Assembly: GCA_021399435.1 (NCBI GenBank)
Contig: JAJTUP010000007.1
Coordinates: 1,240,001 to 1,304,000 of the forward strand
DNA length: 64,000 nucleotides
Source: Diaporthe sp. PMI_573
Taxonomy: Eukaryota > Ascomycota > Sordariomycetes > Diaporthales > Diaporthaceae
Direction of reading: 5' to 3'
This document shows, piece after piece, positions 21,614 to 32,858 of the stretch. Made by a program: the position numbers and the translations under genes. Each line of letters opens with the position of its first letter. The stretch's first letter is position 1. Under the pieces are notes generated by a model. That model ran no database searches. It was not told where the DNA came from and saw nothing but the letters and a program-made list of their open reading frames with translations.

Positions 21614-24600
21614 ACTTGTGGTGGCTGTGGGTGAGGGAGTATCCTGCTGTCGGAGGTTGAAACGAGAGGCAGAGGCAAAAACAGAAGCGGAAATAGAGAC
21701 AGAGATATGGTAAACAGAACACCTCGGTTTATCGCGTGTGCGGCTGCGGCTGTTCCTGCTGCTCTGGTGCTAGGCAGAGAACAAGAGAGGCCAAGGCCAA
21801 TGGGTGGTTGCAGTGCGTGAGCTAAAGTGCGCGTGTGCAGCGGGCTAGCCGGGTTATCAATGCATGCAAGAGGAGTCTGGGAGTTCCAGGATCGGATAAG
21901 GGACTGGGCAGCGGGAGATGATGGGCGATAAGTGATCAACGATAGATGGCTGATACAGCAGATCCGTCGATGATAGGCAGCCTGAACGACGACAAAAGGC
22001 CGGCCCTAACCAAGGACAAGTTAAGAGAGTCCCACTTGTTGCCAGGGGTGAGGCGATAAGAAGCCTGCATCCCCCGGTGATGGATGCGGCGTGAGGAGAG
22101 AGTACGGCCAGTACGGGAGGAGGCACGTCTCTGTCTAGCTGTCTACAGCCGAAGCAGCCCAGGGCACTTAGTCATGATGCCGAGGTAATCCCAAGCCCAA
22201 TCTATGTGGCTGATAGCGCATCAACGTCCATCCCATTTCGTAATTAGCGTTCCAATGGGGTTCCGACAATCTGGGGCCCCAGAGCATGGGGCTTCTTGGC
22301 AGTTCAGGCCAGCCAGGCGATGTGCATGCGTTTGTGAAACATGTGCTGATCGTCGCACGGCCACCCCGATTGCCGGCAGCTCAGCAGAGGTGTGCAAAGG
22401 CTGGCAGGCTGGTGTGGATATAGGATGTAAGATACTACTGCAGTCTATTTTGTCCAAACCGATATTGGGGTATGCTATTGACCCTCACTTGGCAGAAAGT
22501 AATGTTCCGTTGATGTTTTGGCAGGTACATGGCCTCAAGCCCGATCTAGCCCATTTCGTGAAGGGAAATAACAGCTCTCTTCAGCGAATCTTGGCCGAAC
22601 GAATCTGCTCGATCCAGGCATACAGCCCCTTGGAATGACGATCCGACTGGAAAGCACCGGGCAGGATGCATCACTGGTTCCTCTTACAAGAAAATAGATG
22701 GCTCTTTAGAATAGATGCAGGTATACACGGCATCGTTGGGCATCAATGTGGCCGCTCTCTGGACCTCGCCTCTTTATCAACCTGAGCATGTTCTGTAACG
22801 TATCGGTTGACAACCAGAGTCGAGTACTGATATTCTCACTTGAATCCAATTGCCAATCAATGACAGTCACATAGGACAGTCAGCAAGCAAGCATAGTACT
22901 GTCCAGGCCGTTTGTAGTGTGAAAGCTCTCGGGACTGTTGGTCGGGATGCTGTTTGGACAGGGTACAGAGTTCCTCGTCGCTAGCGCCGTCCCTCTAGTT
23001 GGGCGTCTAGACCTCTGTCGGCCATGCTGTCCTGTCTAAGAGTGGAGGATTCTTCGGCAGCTTCCGGCACCTACAGCCATGGGGACCGTCTTCACACGGA
23101 AGATTGATGAGGTCCCGTAGACTGTAGGGGCCCTCGATGTCTTCTATCCCCACAACCTCCCTCCAGCACAACCTCTAGCAGAAAAACGAATTCCCATGGC
23201 TGTTCATGACCGGATGAGACGGTCATCGCTGAGGTTGAAATGAGGCATGGAAACTTTGCCGGTTTCGGTCGCTGACTTGAACAGACTGTCAATGTCGTAG
23301 TTACAATGCACTGGAGCATTACTGACTTAGGAAATTTGCCAATGTCTTTGAACGAACAGAGGAGGTCGTGATCAAGACAAAACCCGATACGTCAGATTGA
23401 ACAACTATGGTCTCATCATGCGCGAGGATGCTCCAGTAGATGACAACGAAGAGATGACACCGACAGTGTCCAAAGGCGTTCACCCCCGATTTCACGGGTA
23501 ATTTATGTTGATGGTGATCTTTGCTGTCTGGACCTCTCAATCCAGGTCCATTGTGGTGGTGCGACTTTCCCACACGAGCAATCTAAACAGGCGCGCAAGA
23601 GCTCAAAACTTCAAGAGGTCGACTTAAATATGAGGGTCCATGATATGTACCGGTAGCATCTATTAGTCATGGCCACTTCAAAATATCTCGGTGACAGTCG
23701 AAGGCGCATACAGCTTGAGCTCATCGTCTTTGAGCTACGCAGAGGTCCACAATCAGGACAATGGAACATCATACCAGCAAGCATCCCCCCCCCCAAACCC
23801 TTTTTTCACACTCTCTCGTTGACTAGAATGATAAACGTATACTTACTGTCTTAAATAGATAGCTAGAAGAATTATGAGTTCTCCAAGTTTGTGCTCCCTC
23901 GAAAATTCTTGGCAACAAGTGCATAGTCTGAGTTGACTGGCTGGGTACCTAACAATAACGATGACCTCGCACGCAGAAATGATTCCCTAATAAGGAGCAC
24001 ATAACATCTCAAACTTAAACAGCATCATAATAGCAGTATCCTAATAGCAATACCATGATAGTTGTATTCAATGTTCTATCTCCGCCGCGTTTGTTGGTAC
24101 ATCTGATCATCGAAGGCCTGAGGTTGGAATACTTTCGGGACTCGATAAATTCATGTTCAAAGATATGAATGTGAACGAATAAATTATCTCGTTGAGTAAA
24201 GAAGCCATGAGTCCTCCAACGTTCAACCGATCTGCCACAACCATTTGGCGGGATTTGAAATGGTAACCAGTAAACATATTTGCCTAATTAATTCGAGTTG
24301 CAGTCTGATGGGCTTACGGTGGAACTTGTTTACAAATTAATCTGGATTCGAGTGAAGAATCTCAAGCAGGCCACTACAGAAGATCAGCTACCATTGTACT
24401 TATTCAGAATCAACTTCCTGAAGTCGCAACTTGTCTAAGATTTCATCAAGGCGTCACTATGCCCGAGAAGACGCATAATTGAAGGTTTCCAAGCGGATCT
24501 GAAGTGTCTCGAGTTGCAACCGTTATCCCCAACGTGACAGGTCTAGTTTGATGCACTCCTCCTAAAGACATAATGTTGCACTCAAGGAGATGGATTTAAC

Positions 24601-24715
24601 GGAGTAGCAGGATTTATCGTCAAGTGTTTATAAGTTGTCTATTCAGCGATGACGAAGTCTATAAAGTAGTATCCGGCCCCACAACCCAGGCCCTCCTCAC
24701 GCGTTAGAGTTTGAA
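21614..24715. other. 3.1-kb gap without supported gene
   Basis: The longest gap in the window. The part before 22.2 kb should hold the permease promoter. The frame 22204-22638 (+, 144 aa) has no family pattern. The stretch from about 23.85 to 24.7 kb is visibly richer in A and T than the neighbouring genes and has no long frame on either strand, which could mean a decayed repeat, but I saw no terminal repeats or transposase remnants. Confidence 0.5.
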
Positions 24716-26280
24716 TCAGGCGCAGAGAGTGCTGTTGCTAGCGCTCAGTCTTGTTTGAGGGTAGAGCACAATCGGGTCAGCCTTCATCGTCACAGAGATG
24801 CCACCATCCGTGCCCGCCGTATACCGCGCACAGCTCACGAGATCCGTGTAGACCTGGCCGGCAATGTAACCAGTGGAGCTAGCAGGAAGCGAGATGGCAC
24901 CGACGTTGCCGGCCTCTCCAACGTTAGAGGCAATAGTCACAACATCAGCCTTCTTCATCGCGACGGTGTGGTCATCACTCCAGATAGGGTTAGCCTGGAA
25001 CGCGATGTATGCGGTGGGGTCCTGGCTGATGGCCAGCGTGCGGACGTTGTTGAGCGTCGAGATCCAGCCGTACAACTCGGAAGTGGTGTTGTAGCTCGAG
25101 GTCCACATGGGCTCACGGTTGTATGGGGCCTCGGTGCCGGTGAACTCCTGCCACTGCTCCTGGCCTTGGTAGATGATTGGGATGCCGTCCATCAGCATGG
25201 AGAAGGCCAGAGCATTCTTGGCGAGGGTGATGTCCTGGGTCATGGAAGAGAAGCGAGGGTTGTCGTGGTTCTCGAGGAAGGAAGAGAAAGTGCTGGTCTT
25301 CAGAAGCGACTTCATCTCGTTGATGCCGGTGACGAGCTCGGACAGGGTGGCCGAGCTGGATGCGAACGCGCGGGTGAGCCAGAAGTATCTGTTGTCATCA
25401 CGTTAGGGTCTCATCTCACATTGGATCGGTTGAGAGGGGCTAGGACTTACGCAGGGTAGTTAACGAAGCCTGGAACGTCGCTGACCCACTCGGGGAAGGT
25501 CTTTGGGTCGCCGTTGAGGATCTCACCGGTACCGAAGACACCGGCGGAGGCCAAGAACTCCTCCCAGAAGTCCTTCTCGACGTGCTTGGTAGTATCAAGA
25601 CGGAGTCCGTCGATGTTGTACTTGGTGACGAGATCGGCGATCCAGCTCTTCCAAATCTCACGGACGTTGGCGTCCTCTGTGCGCAGATCAGCCAGGGAGA
25701 CGCCAGAAGTTCCCTCCCAGCACTTGATCACGGTCTCCGGGTCATCGTCGTTGATGACGCAAGGGTCGTGGTAGTACGAGGCAGAGTTGAACGGGGTGGC
25801 CTGCGTGTAGTCGCACGAAGACATGTCGGCAGGGAAGGCCATGTGGTTGGTAACCACGTCGATCATCAGGTACATGCCGCGCTTGTGGATCTCCTCGGAC
25901 AGGGCAAGGAGGTCTTCCTCGGTGCCGAAGTGCTCGTTCAGAGAGTAAATATCCTGAGCCCAGAACCCGTGGTAGGCGTCTCCAAGGCTCGTGCCCCCCT
26001 CGATGTTCTTGACAATGGGGGAAATCCACACCGCAGTGAAGCCCATGTCCTGGATGTAGTCCAGCTGGTTCTTGATGCCCGTCCAGGTTCCACCACAGAA
26101 GGTGCCGAGGTCATTGCAGGCAGCGTTTGAATCGCCATCGGGCAAGGCGAAGCGGTCCGTCAGGACCTGGTAGATGGACTGAGCCTGCCATTCTTGAGTG
26201 CTCAGCCCCTGAGCAAGACCGGCGGCGCCCAAAACCACAGCGGCGGCCGCCTGTGAGGCACCACGAAGAGAGCTGACCAT
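24716..26280 (-). CDS. secreted alpha-amylase, GH13
   Basis: Extracellular endo-acting alpha-1,4-glucanase of glycoside hydrolase family 13, 500 aa, close in layout to Taka-amylase. Two exons: 26280-25451 and 25388-24716; the 62-bp intron (GTAAGT donor) splits an Ala codon. A signal peptide of about 25 aa ends near AQG. Catalytic barrel motifs are in order: DVVTNHM, GLRLDTTKH (nucleophile Asp), GTGEILNG (acid/base Glu) and FLENHDNPRF (third Asp). The calcium-site and Cys residues of the family are present in the first half. The last ~100 aa form domain C; there is no starch-binding domain. It is divergent from the oxidoreductase gene across 636 bp. A CCGGGG hexamer at 26353-26358 matches the CreA SYGGRG consensus, so carbon repression is possible, but this is one short site. 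Confidence 0.95.
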
Positions 26281-26916
26281 GGTGATGTTGTTAATAAGAA
26301 ATGCAAAGGAGTGTCTGGTTGTTTGTATAAAGGAATGTGATCGGCGCAGGGGCCGGGGTAGAGTAGAGAAATTCGGGATGATAGAAGAGAAGGGATCTAC
26401 TCAGCAGGGACGCTCCATGCCCAATGTTGGGATGAGGGCGATGCTTATTTAATAGTTTATCCAGGCCTTGGCGGCCCAGGGGCGCATCCAGGGGGCCAAC
26501 AAGCTGAGCCCGTGAAATCCTACGCGTGAGATGAGCAATCCGTAAACAGCCTAGGAGCACGTACGAGACATAAAATTAGAGATTCACTCATACCCACTAT
26601 TTGGGCGGTTCCTACAAGCGCGCGGTTTGACTCGCAGGCGAGATTGACAAGGGAACAAGGATCCAAGAGGCCCCACAGCAGACGATTTTGACAGCAACAG
26701 AGCTCGATTGGCTCGGCATATCCCCCGCATCGGATCTGCGTGGACTATGTACGTTCTATTTGTGTCATGTTTCTCGGAATATTGGTTCCACCGACCAACC
26801 TCACGCGTCAGCTACAATAAGCTATCTCGAAAGCTGCCGGCCATCGTCCCAACGCCTTCTCCTCAACGCGGTGACACAGGGTCAAAGCGTGGACACAGCC
26901 ACTGGACCATTTCAAC
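26281..26916. promoter_or_regulatory. divergent promoter, amylase / oxidoreductase
   Basis: A 636-bp region between two divergent start codons. On the amylase side are an AT-rich TTATTTAATA element (26445-26454) and a CreA-like CCGGGG (26353-26358). No open frame of interest. The two genes may share upstream control. Confidence 0.5.
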
Positions 26917-28002
26917 ATGTCAGCCCCACTGAAGCTGGCCGTCATCGGCACCAACTGGATCACCAGCTCGTTCGTGCAATCAGCCCACGAAAGCAAGAGG
27001 TTGCAACTTGTGGCAGTCTACTCTCGCAGCCTCGAGACCGCACGCAAGTTTGCCGCGGAGACGCCATCCATCACCGATGCTTCTTCCGTCACGCCTTTTG
27101 ATGATCTGAGCTCGCTGCTTTCGGACGCTTCCGTGGGAGTTGAAGTGGTGTACATTGCCTCGCCAAACTCTCTTCACTATGCACAAGGACTGCAGGTTCT
27201 GAGCGCCGGAAAGCACGCGATCATCGAGAAGCCAATCGCCTCAAATGTCAAGGAAATGACGGCCCTGTACAACCTTGCCGACTCGAAGGGCCTCTTTTTG
27301 CTCGAGGCGTTCAGGCATATCCAGGAGCCCAACTTCCTCAAGCTCCAGAAGCTTCTTGACAACGAGACTACCGAGGCAGGGAAATTCGGTCCCATCTACG
27401 GCGCCAGTGTCTCAATGGCCTCCTACTCCTCCCGTTATGCCAAAGTACTCGAAGGCGAGGAGCCAAATGTGCTCTCGCCCAAGTTCTCAGGTGGTGCGCT
27501 GTGGGACATGGGTTGCTACCCTGTAATGTTCTCGGTCGCCCTGTTTGGAAGGCCAGCAGCCCAGACCTATCACCCTGTCATCATCCGCACAGGCGTCGAT
27601 GGTGGTGGCCACATCATTCTCCAGTACAACGCGGAGTCATCCAGACACAAGGCCAAGTTCACGGTCCATGCGCACACCAGCAAGATCTACACGTCGACCG
27701 CGCCTACAGAGATATACTGCGAAAAGGGCACTATCAGGGTCAACGGCGCCACTGGGGTCACTGATATCAACACCATAGAGTTTATACCTCGAGGTTCAAA
27801 GGAAGGCGAGCAGCTGGCAGACACCAAGCCCGAGTATCAAGGCTTGTTGAACCTGACCTGGGAGGCAAAGGAGCTCGCACGCATAATTCAAGAAGGTGAC
27901 AAGAAGGCCGAGGGCACCCTGAGAGAGCTGACAACCGATGTCTTGACTGCCATGGAGAGCATGAGAAAGCAAAACGGCATCGTGTTCGAATCTGAGAAAT
28001 AG
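26917..28002 (+). CDS. Gfo/Idh/MocA-family oxidoreductase
   Basis: Single-exon NAD(P)-dependent dehydrogenase of 361 aa, acting on a sugar, inositol or dihydrodiol-like substrate in the cytosol. The N-terminal Rossmann domain starts LKLAVIGTNWIT, where Thr and Asn replace the middle of the common GxGxxG loop, then VYSRSLETARKFA and VEVVYIASPNSLHY. The catalytic Lys is in the motif IIEKPIASN near residue 108. The alpha/beta C-terminal domain contains EAFRH, GGALWDMGCYPVMF, with the usual Asp-x-x-Cys/His region, and ITSNV-like strands. The start at 26917 is the first ATG and stands directly before the first beta strand. The length is normal for the dihydrodiol dehydrogenase-like fungal group. 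Substrate unknown; divergence from the amylase gene may hint at carbohydrate use. Confidence 0.9.
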   Translation: MSAPLKLAVIGTNWITSSFVQSAHESKRLQLVAVYSRSLETARKFAAETPSITDASSVTPFDDLSSLLSDASVGVEVVYIASPNSLHYAQGLQVLSAGKHAIIEKPIASNVKEMTALYNLADSKGLFLLEAFRHIQEPNFLKLQKLLDNETTEAGKFGPIYGASVSMASYSSRYAKVLEGEEPNVLSPKFSGGALWDMGCYPVMFSVALFGRPAAQTYHPVIIRTGVDGGGHIILQYNAESSRHKAKFTVHAHTSKIYTSTAPTEIYCEKGTIRVNGATGVTDINTIEFIPRGSKEGEQLADTKPEYQGLLNLTWEAKELARIIQEGDKKAEGTLRELTTDVLTAMESMRKQNGIVFESEK

Positions 28003-30120
28003 GGTCACTCGCAAGCCCGATAGCAGGGGGATCCAGCACGCTCGCGACGGCGTTCAAAGGCGGATACAATTGGCCGGCTCTCTCCTCGGATGCACCAGGA
28101 TGGTGGGTGGTATTTGCCAACTCTGGGCCCATGCACCTCGGCAGGTGGCTGGTCGTTCAGCTTTGGTCGACAGCAAAGCTGAAGGCTCCCTGGAGACTAT
28201 CCGAGTCATGTGAGCTCGCCACACTCGATCTGCACGACGTGTAAGAACTCAATTGATTGCCATTCTTCCCTGCTGGGCATATCAGATTGAAAATTGCGTC
28301 TCGCGCCTTTTGCAGTTGTCTGGGTCAATTCGTCCGTGTCGCAGCAGCTCGGGAAGGGGATGGGAAGACATGGACAATAAAGATGACTTCATAGACCTAT
28401 TGCATAAAAGCTTAAATGCAGAACTGATGGTGCCTCAAAAGACTTGGATTTTTTTAAAAAAAAAAAAAAAAAAAATTAGAAAATTTGCTGGATATTTTCA
28501 GAATGCTAGGGCTCCACTGCTGTCTCTTCCTTGCGGGCTTGATGAAGGGAGTAGGCTGGGTCCGGATTTCTGGGACCTGAGGTGGATATATTTATACACT
28601 CACCGTGAAAGCCACATCGACCAAACCAGCCAGAAGTGTACCCTCTAACCTGCATGACCCAATCACCTGGTCTGGTCCAGTGAGGCGGGCAAATCTCACG
28701 ACTTCCATGCCCCGTTGGGTTCCAGATCAAGTATTCAGACCGACTTTGGTCGAGATGGTCAGCCGAGAGACGCCACCCGAGAGACGCCACCCGACCGCGT
28801 ACAACGAGCTAGAAAGCCGAGGAGCTTCGAGCTGCATCTCTGATACTGTTGAAATCTTCTCAGGTTTGGCGCGAGACGCACTGATTGCATCTAGTCGTGC
28901 GTCTCGGGAGCTGTTGGTGAGACTCAGGTTCCGTTCCCCGATGCTCAAAGGCTGCAGGTTGCAGTGGGTGGGTTGTCCTATTACTCATCTCAAGTCCAAG
29001 CCAAGTCGGCTCCATGCTGGCATGTCTCGGTGAAGAGGTTGTGTCGGAGTATCAAACGGGGGAATAGTCAACTTGGCCCCACTGCAACCAGCTCATATTC
29101 AGGAAAGATTAAGTGAGAGTACGGGTGGTGGGGTGATCAGTAAGTTATTCCACTTCTCAAAGCTGGTACAAATAGAGTCGGCGATGTCAACATTTCATTC
29201 AACACCGCAAATGAGTGCTGGTGTATCTCTGCACTACGAGTGAAAGGATATTGTTCACTGTCGGTGGGCACATCCAAATGAAGAGCAGGGCGCCCAAACC
29301 ACAAAGGGATAGGAAGCAAGGCCTGTTTTGCAGGCAATCCAAAGGCTGTGGGCGCTTGGAGTGGTGATTATTCTCCCGCCATAGTGTACCTAGCTACCTA
29401 TATGCTGTGCCCACATCCTTCTCCGAGTTATATGGAGGCTTGTATTATATTCCCTTTTAAGGAGGGACATCAATGGTGCATCTCGTTCAGATATGCACAG
29501 CATGACGCCTGTTTCAAGAGAGAAATGCCATGAAAAATAAATTAATCTCTCCGTAGGAAGCTCCCTTGCTGGTACTTTGTACCTCTCACCTCGCAGTCAG
29601 TTCAGGCATGGATGTGCCTGTACGTCTTTACTGTAGTGTACCTTGTGTGCCTTGGTTAAGTAGGGATGGATGCTGGCTACCCCGCCCCCACTGCCCCCCA
29701 CCGTCTCTCACAGACTGATCTTATTTGTTAGCCCAGGTACCAAGGTACCAAGGGAGTTAGTTGCCGGACCACAGTGATGTCAGCCTCAAGTGCTCCAGGC
29801 CGTAACTCGCACCACACCACCACATCCGACTCCATCTGTTTGCGATTTCGCATTCGATCCATCAAGCCGGCAAGGTCGTTTAGATCCGCTCTATTGTTCG
29901 GCATATCATACATCTCGGTGCCTGAGTCACTTGTGTACAAGGCTATGAGGCCGAGGACCGGCGAGGTGGACGACGGTGTGGGGAGAGAGAAGCCAAGCGC
30001 CTGGTCGACCTCTCGTCACGTCAACAAAGGCTGTTTTGTTATCCTGGACACTTCAAGTCTTGATTGACGTACCTTCTCTAACAATCAGGCAATGAGAACG
30101 AGACCCTCTCGAGCTTCAAA
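28003..30120. other. 2.1-kb gap with simple repeats
   Basis: No supported gene. It contains a T7-A20 tract (28449-28475), a 14-bp tandem duplication (28764-28791) and low-complexity pyrimidine stretches. The frame 28605-29033 (+, 142 aa) crosses the duplication and lacks any known domain. Confidence 0.5.
28764..28791. repeat. 14-bp tandem duplication
   Basis: Two perfect head-to-tail copies of CGAGAGACGCCACC at 28764-28777 and 28778-28791. Short intergenic repeat, no associated feature. Confidence 0.8.
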
Positions 30121-32493
30121 ATGGCACCATCCACGACACTCGACGACAGGCAACGGCCGAGTGCCCGGCACTATCCTCTTGACATTTACCTCCCCTTCGA
30201 CCACTACGAGCACCGCCGCATTGCTGCCCGCGACATCATCGTCGGCCGTGTCATGTCGAAACTCCTGTTCCCGCGCAGCAGGGGCCTCGCCCAGGCCTTC
30301 GAAACCGTTCGCCCCGGCAGCCACGAGAACAGCCTCCACAACTTCGGCCCCGTCAAGCGCCACGACAGAGCCCTCGCCTACGACCTCGAGCTACTGCGAA
30401 AGATGCTGACCACATGCAGCATCACCGACAATCACTTCGAGCCCCTCTGCTTCTTTACCCAGGTCAAGGTGCCTTCTTCCACTGCGCCCTTGCGACAGGC
30501 CGTCATACGCCACGGCTGGCGTCCAGGAGTTGCAGGAGTTGCAGGGGAAAAGGTGACGGCTGTCCGCCCTACAATTGGAGAAGAGATTGAGGACCTGGTG
30601 AGGAGGCACTATCTCGAGACGGACGACGCCTGCCTGAGGGTGTGGCTACAGACTATACGGGGACCAAGCCTGTCCTCGTACAACACCTTGCCCACCAGCC
30701 CGCGCCCCGACCAGACACATTCCGCTTCGGCCCAGAGGCGGAAGAAGCGTGACAAGACACATGTGGCAGATGATGGAAAGACATGGTACCACGAAGACAC
30801 TGAGCGCTTGGCAGCTATCTCAACAAGGCTACGCGACACGGGTCTGCCGTCCTTATATGACGGTGGTCCCTTCCTCGCCCAGTTACGGCTCCCCTCGATC
30901 TCATCCAAGGCGGCGAGGGTGGATTACCTGGCGAGCAACACGGAATCAGTCAAGGATATACTGCTTCACCATAAGCGCTTTTGGGACTGCATCATGGACA
31001 TGGTTTACCCCTGGCCTGAGGGCGACGCGCCCAGACGGGTGCTACACATCCCCTCGTGCAGATGGCGGTCCAAGAAGCAATGGGTTCAGGCTATTGAAAC
31101 ATCCCTCCCTGTTGACTTCTCCAGCGGCATGACCGGGCGGGGACTTCAGCGGAACGGGGTCTGGTCCACAGCCATGTGCGCCGATGGCATCATCGAGAGG
31201 GGCAGGTCAGCCCGGCGCTTACGCCGACGCGCAACGAGTGAGCCACCCCGTGGCGTCTTCACCTCAGCCCGTCTCCCCCTGCCATTCAGCCGCCTGGACG
31301 GGTTTTTGATATTCCCCCAGATGAAGCTCGACACCATGTACCAGCGCAGCCGGCGGCGAAGCCTGAGCAGAACGCGGATTGCCGAGATGTTTGACTGGAA
31401 CACCCGCCCCAGACACGGCCACGACCACGACCACGACCAAGGGGGCCGTCACGAAGAGCCCCAATATGACGCCCAACACAATGTTGGGCAGACATCGTCA
31501 ACCTACGAAAGTTCAATGCGCCTGCATGTCCTCAATACGTCCCTCGAAGACAAGATCCGCGGGTACGAGACAGACATGGAGGTCGATTGGGCGGAGCTCA
31601 ACGGGATGCTTCGCGGCGTCTTGGGCGAGGCGGACGCGTACAAACTTGCCAAACATACATGTCCAAATTGCGCGTCGCCACACTTGTTTTGTACAAACCC
31701 ATGCGGGTTCTGCGGCGCACAGAGCCCCAACAGTCGCTGCGTTAGCAGTGCACTGAGTCTCTCCCAGATCGAATCCTTGAGAGATTCGGGCCAAGAGTTC
31801 AGGCAGCATGAGAACTCTCATGCAGCGAATGACTGTCCCGTGGCCAGGCAGAACCGGTGCAAGTGCGTACCTTTCCCGCAGTATCACGTCGCCACGAAGT
31901 GTGCTGTTCTCTGCTCTCGGGATTGTGGCAACAGGTACCCGCCAGGCCACTTCAAACACAAGAACGCCATGACATGCAAGTCACGCTGCTGCATGTGCGG
32001 GATCAAGGGACACAGCGGCTCACAGTGTAAGCTGAAGCGCTGTCGCTGTGGCGGGTCGCATCTGGGCCAGGACTGCACCTGGAAGGTCGAGTGTCGCGCC
32101 AAGGGCTGCTATAACTTCCTTTGTGGCCTTCACTGTTCGGAATGCGAAATGTCCAGGGAGAAGCTGGTAGAGGGTTCGAGGTTCGAGGGACGTAAATGCC
32201 CTGCCTGTCTGCGTCGGACAGGCCTGGCTGCTGGTGTGGCTGTCCAGCATACAGAGGGCGGCCAAGACGAGGTGGAGGGGATGGTGAGTAGCGATGCAGC
32301 ACAGGAGAGGAGTCAACGACGTAGAAGGAGAAATCCCAGGAAGAGGAGAGGGACACAGCCCAAGGACACCAAGGCCAAGGGGAAAGAGAAAGAGGAGCTT
32401 CCTTGGTATGCCCCGCTGCAACCGCGCACCCGACCTATCGTTGTGTCCAAGTCTGGCAAGAGGAACACCTGGAGAGGTCCTGCCAAGACTTGA
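30121..32493 (+). CDS. uncharacterised zinc-knuckle protein
   Basis: Intronless 790-aa protein. I do not recognise the N-terminal two thirds (1-500), which read as a folded, moderately conserved-looking region with HYPLDIYLPFDHYEH-type text near the start. Around residue 440 is a His/Asp repeat, GHDHDHDQ. Residues about 510-680 form a Cys/His-rich block with repeated zinc-binding patterns: CPNCASPHLFC, a clear knuckle CCMCGIKGHSGSQC (C-x2-C-x4-H-x4-C) and a compact CRCGGSHLGQDC. After it come a strongly basic run near 725-745 that looks like a nuclear localisation signal, and a Lys-rich tail. Knuckles of this type often bind single-stranded nucleic acid, so an RNA- or DNA-binding nuclear protein is a reasonable inference. 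No transposon neighbours were found. Confidence 0.75.
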   Translation: MAPSTTLDDRQRPSARHYPLDIYLPFDHYEHRRIAARDIIVGRVMSKLLFPRSRGLAQAFETVRPGSHENSLHNFGPVKRHDRALAYDLELLRKMLTTCSITDNHFEPLCFFTQVKVPSSTAPLRQAVIRHGWRPGVAGVAGEKVTAVRPTIGEEIEDLVRRHYLETDDACLRVWLQTIRGPSLSSYNTLPTSPRPDQTHSASAQRRKKRDKTHVADDGKTWYHEDTERLAAISTRLRDTGLPSLYDGGPFLAQLRLPSISSKAARVDYLASNTESVKDILLHHKRFWDCIMDMVYPWPEGDAPRRVLHIPSCRWRSKKQWVQAIETSLPVDFSSGMTGRGLQRNGVWSTAMCADGIIERGRSARRLRRRATSEPPRGVFTSARLPLPFSRLDGFLIFPQMKLDTMYQRSRRRSLSRTRIAEMFDWNTRPRHGHDHDHDQGGRHEEPQYDAQHNVGQTSSTYESSMRLHVLNTSLEDKIRGYETDMEVDWAELNGMLRGVLGEADAYKLAKHTCPNCASPHLFCTNPCGFCGAQSPNSRCVSSALSLSQIESLRDSGQEFRQHENSHAANDCPVARQNRCKCVPFPQYHVATKCAVLCSRDCGNRYPPGHFKHKNAMTCKSRCCMCGIKGHSGSQCKLKRCRCGGSHLGQDCTWKVECRAKGCYNFLCGLHCSECEMSREKLVEGSRFEGRKCPACLRRTGLAAGVAVQHTEGGQDEVEGMVSSDAAQERSQRRRRRNPRKRRGTQPKDTKAKGKEKEELPWYAPLQPRTRPIVVSKSGKRNTWRGPAKT

Positions 32494-32858
32494 GTGCTTA
32501 GCAAATGGGTCGTTGGGGGTCTTTTCGAACACTCAAGACATCACTCAGGACGCATGGGAAGTAAGTTTAGGGACCTGGGCGGAATGGCGCTCGCCTGCCA
32601 ACCTCAGGCTGTGCAAGGGTCTGTCACGCACGGAGAAAACGAAGAGTGCTGCTGGCAGGCTGCAGACAGCGCCATCATTCTTAGGATGCTCCAGGAGATG
32701 GGTGTTGCAATAGGATAGCGCATGCGACATATTCAGAGATACCCAGATACCCAATGTCATTCATGTCACATTCATTGCCGCCCACAGCCCCCTTCTACGT
32801 GTGTGTACAGTATGAGTAGACCTCCCGCGCCTTCATCCTCATTTCTTTTTTTACGAAA
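32494..32858. other. short convergent spacer
   Basis: 365 bp between the stops of the zinc-knuckle gene and the OPT transporter gene. Nothing supported; it should hold both terminators. Confidence 0.5.

Noticed and set aside
22204..22638. 144-aa open frame in the 3-kb gap
   Set aside because: No domain, signal peptide or neighbour logic; length is within chance for this base composition.
23850..24700. AT-richer stretch as a RIP-mutated transposon
   Set aside because: No terminal repeats, no coding remnants and no second copy seen; dinucleotide ratios were not computed, so the claim is not supported.
28449..28475. T7-A20 tract as a retroelement poly-A tail
   Set aside because: No target-site duplication or reverse-transcriptase remnant next to it; a homopolymer alone is not evidence.
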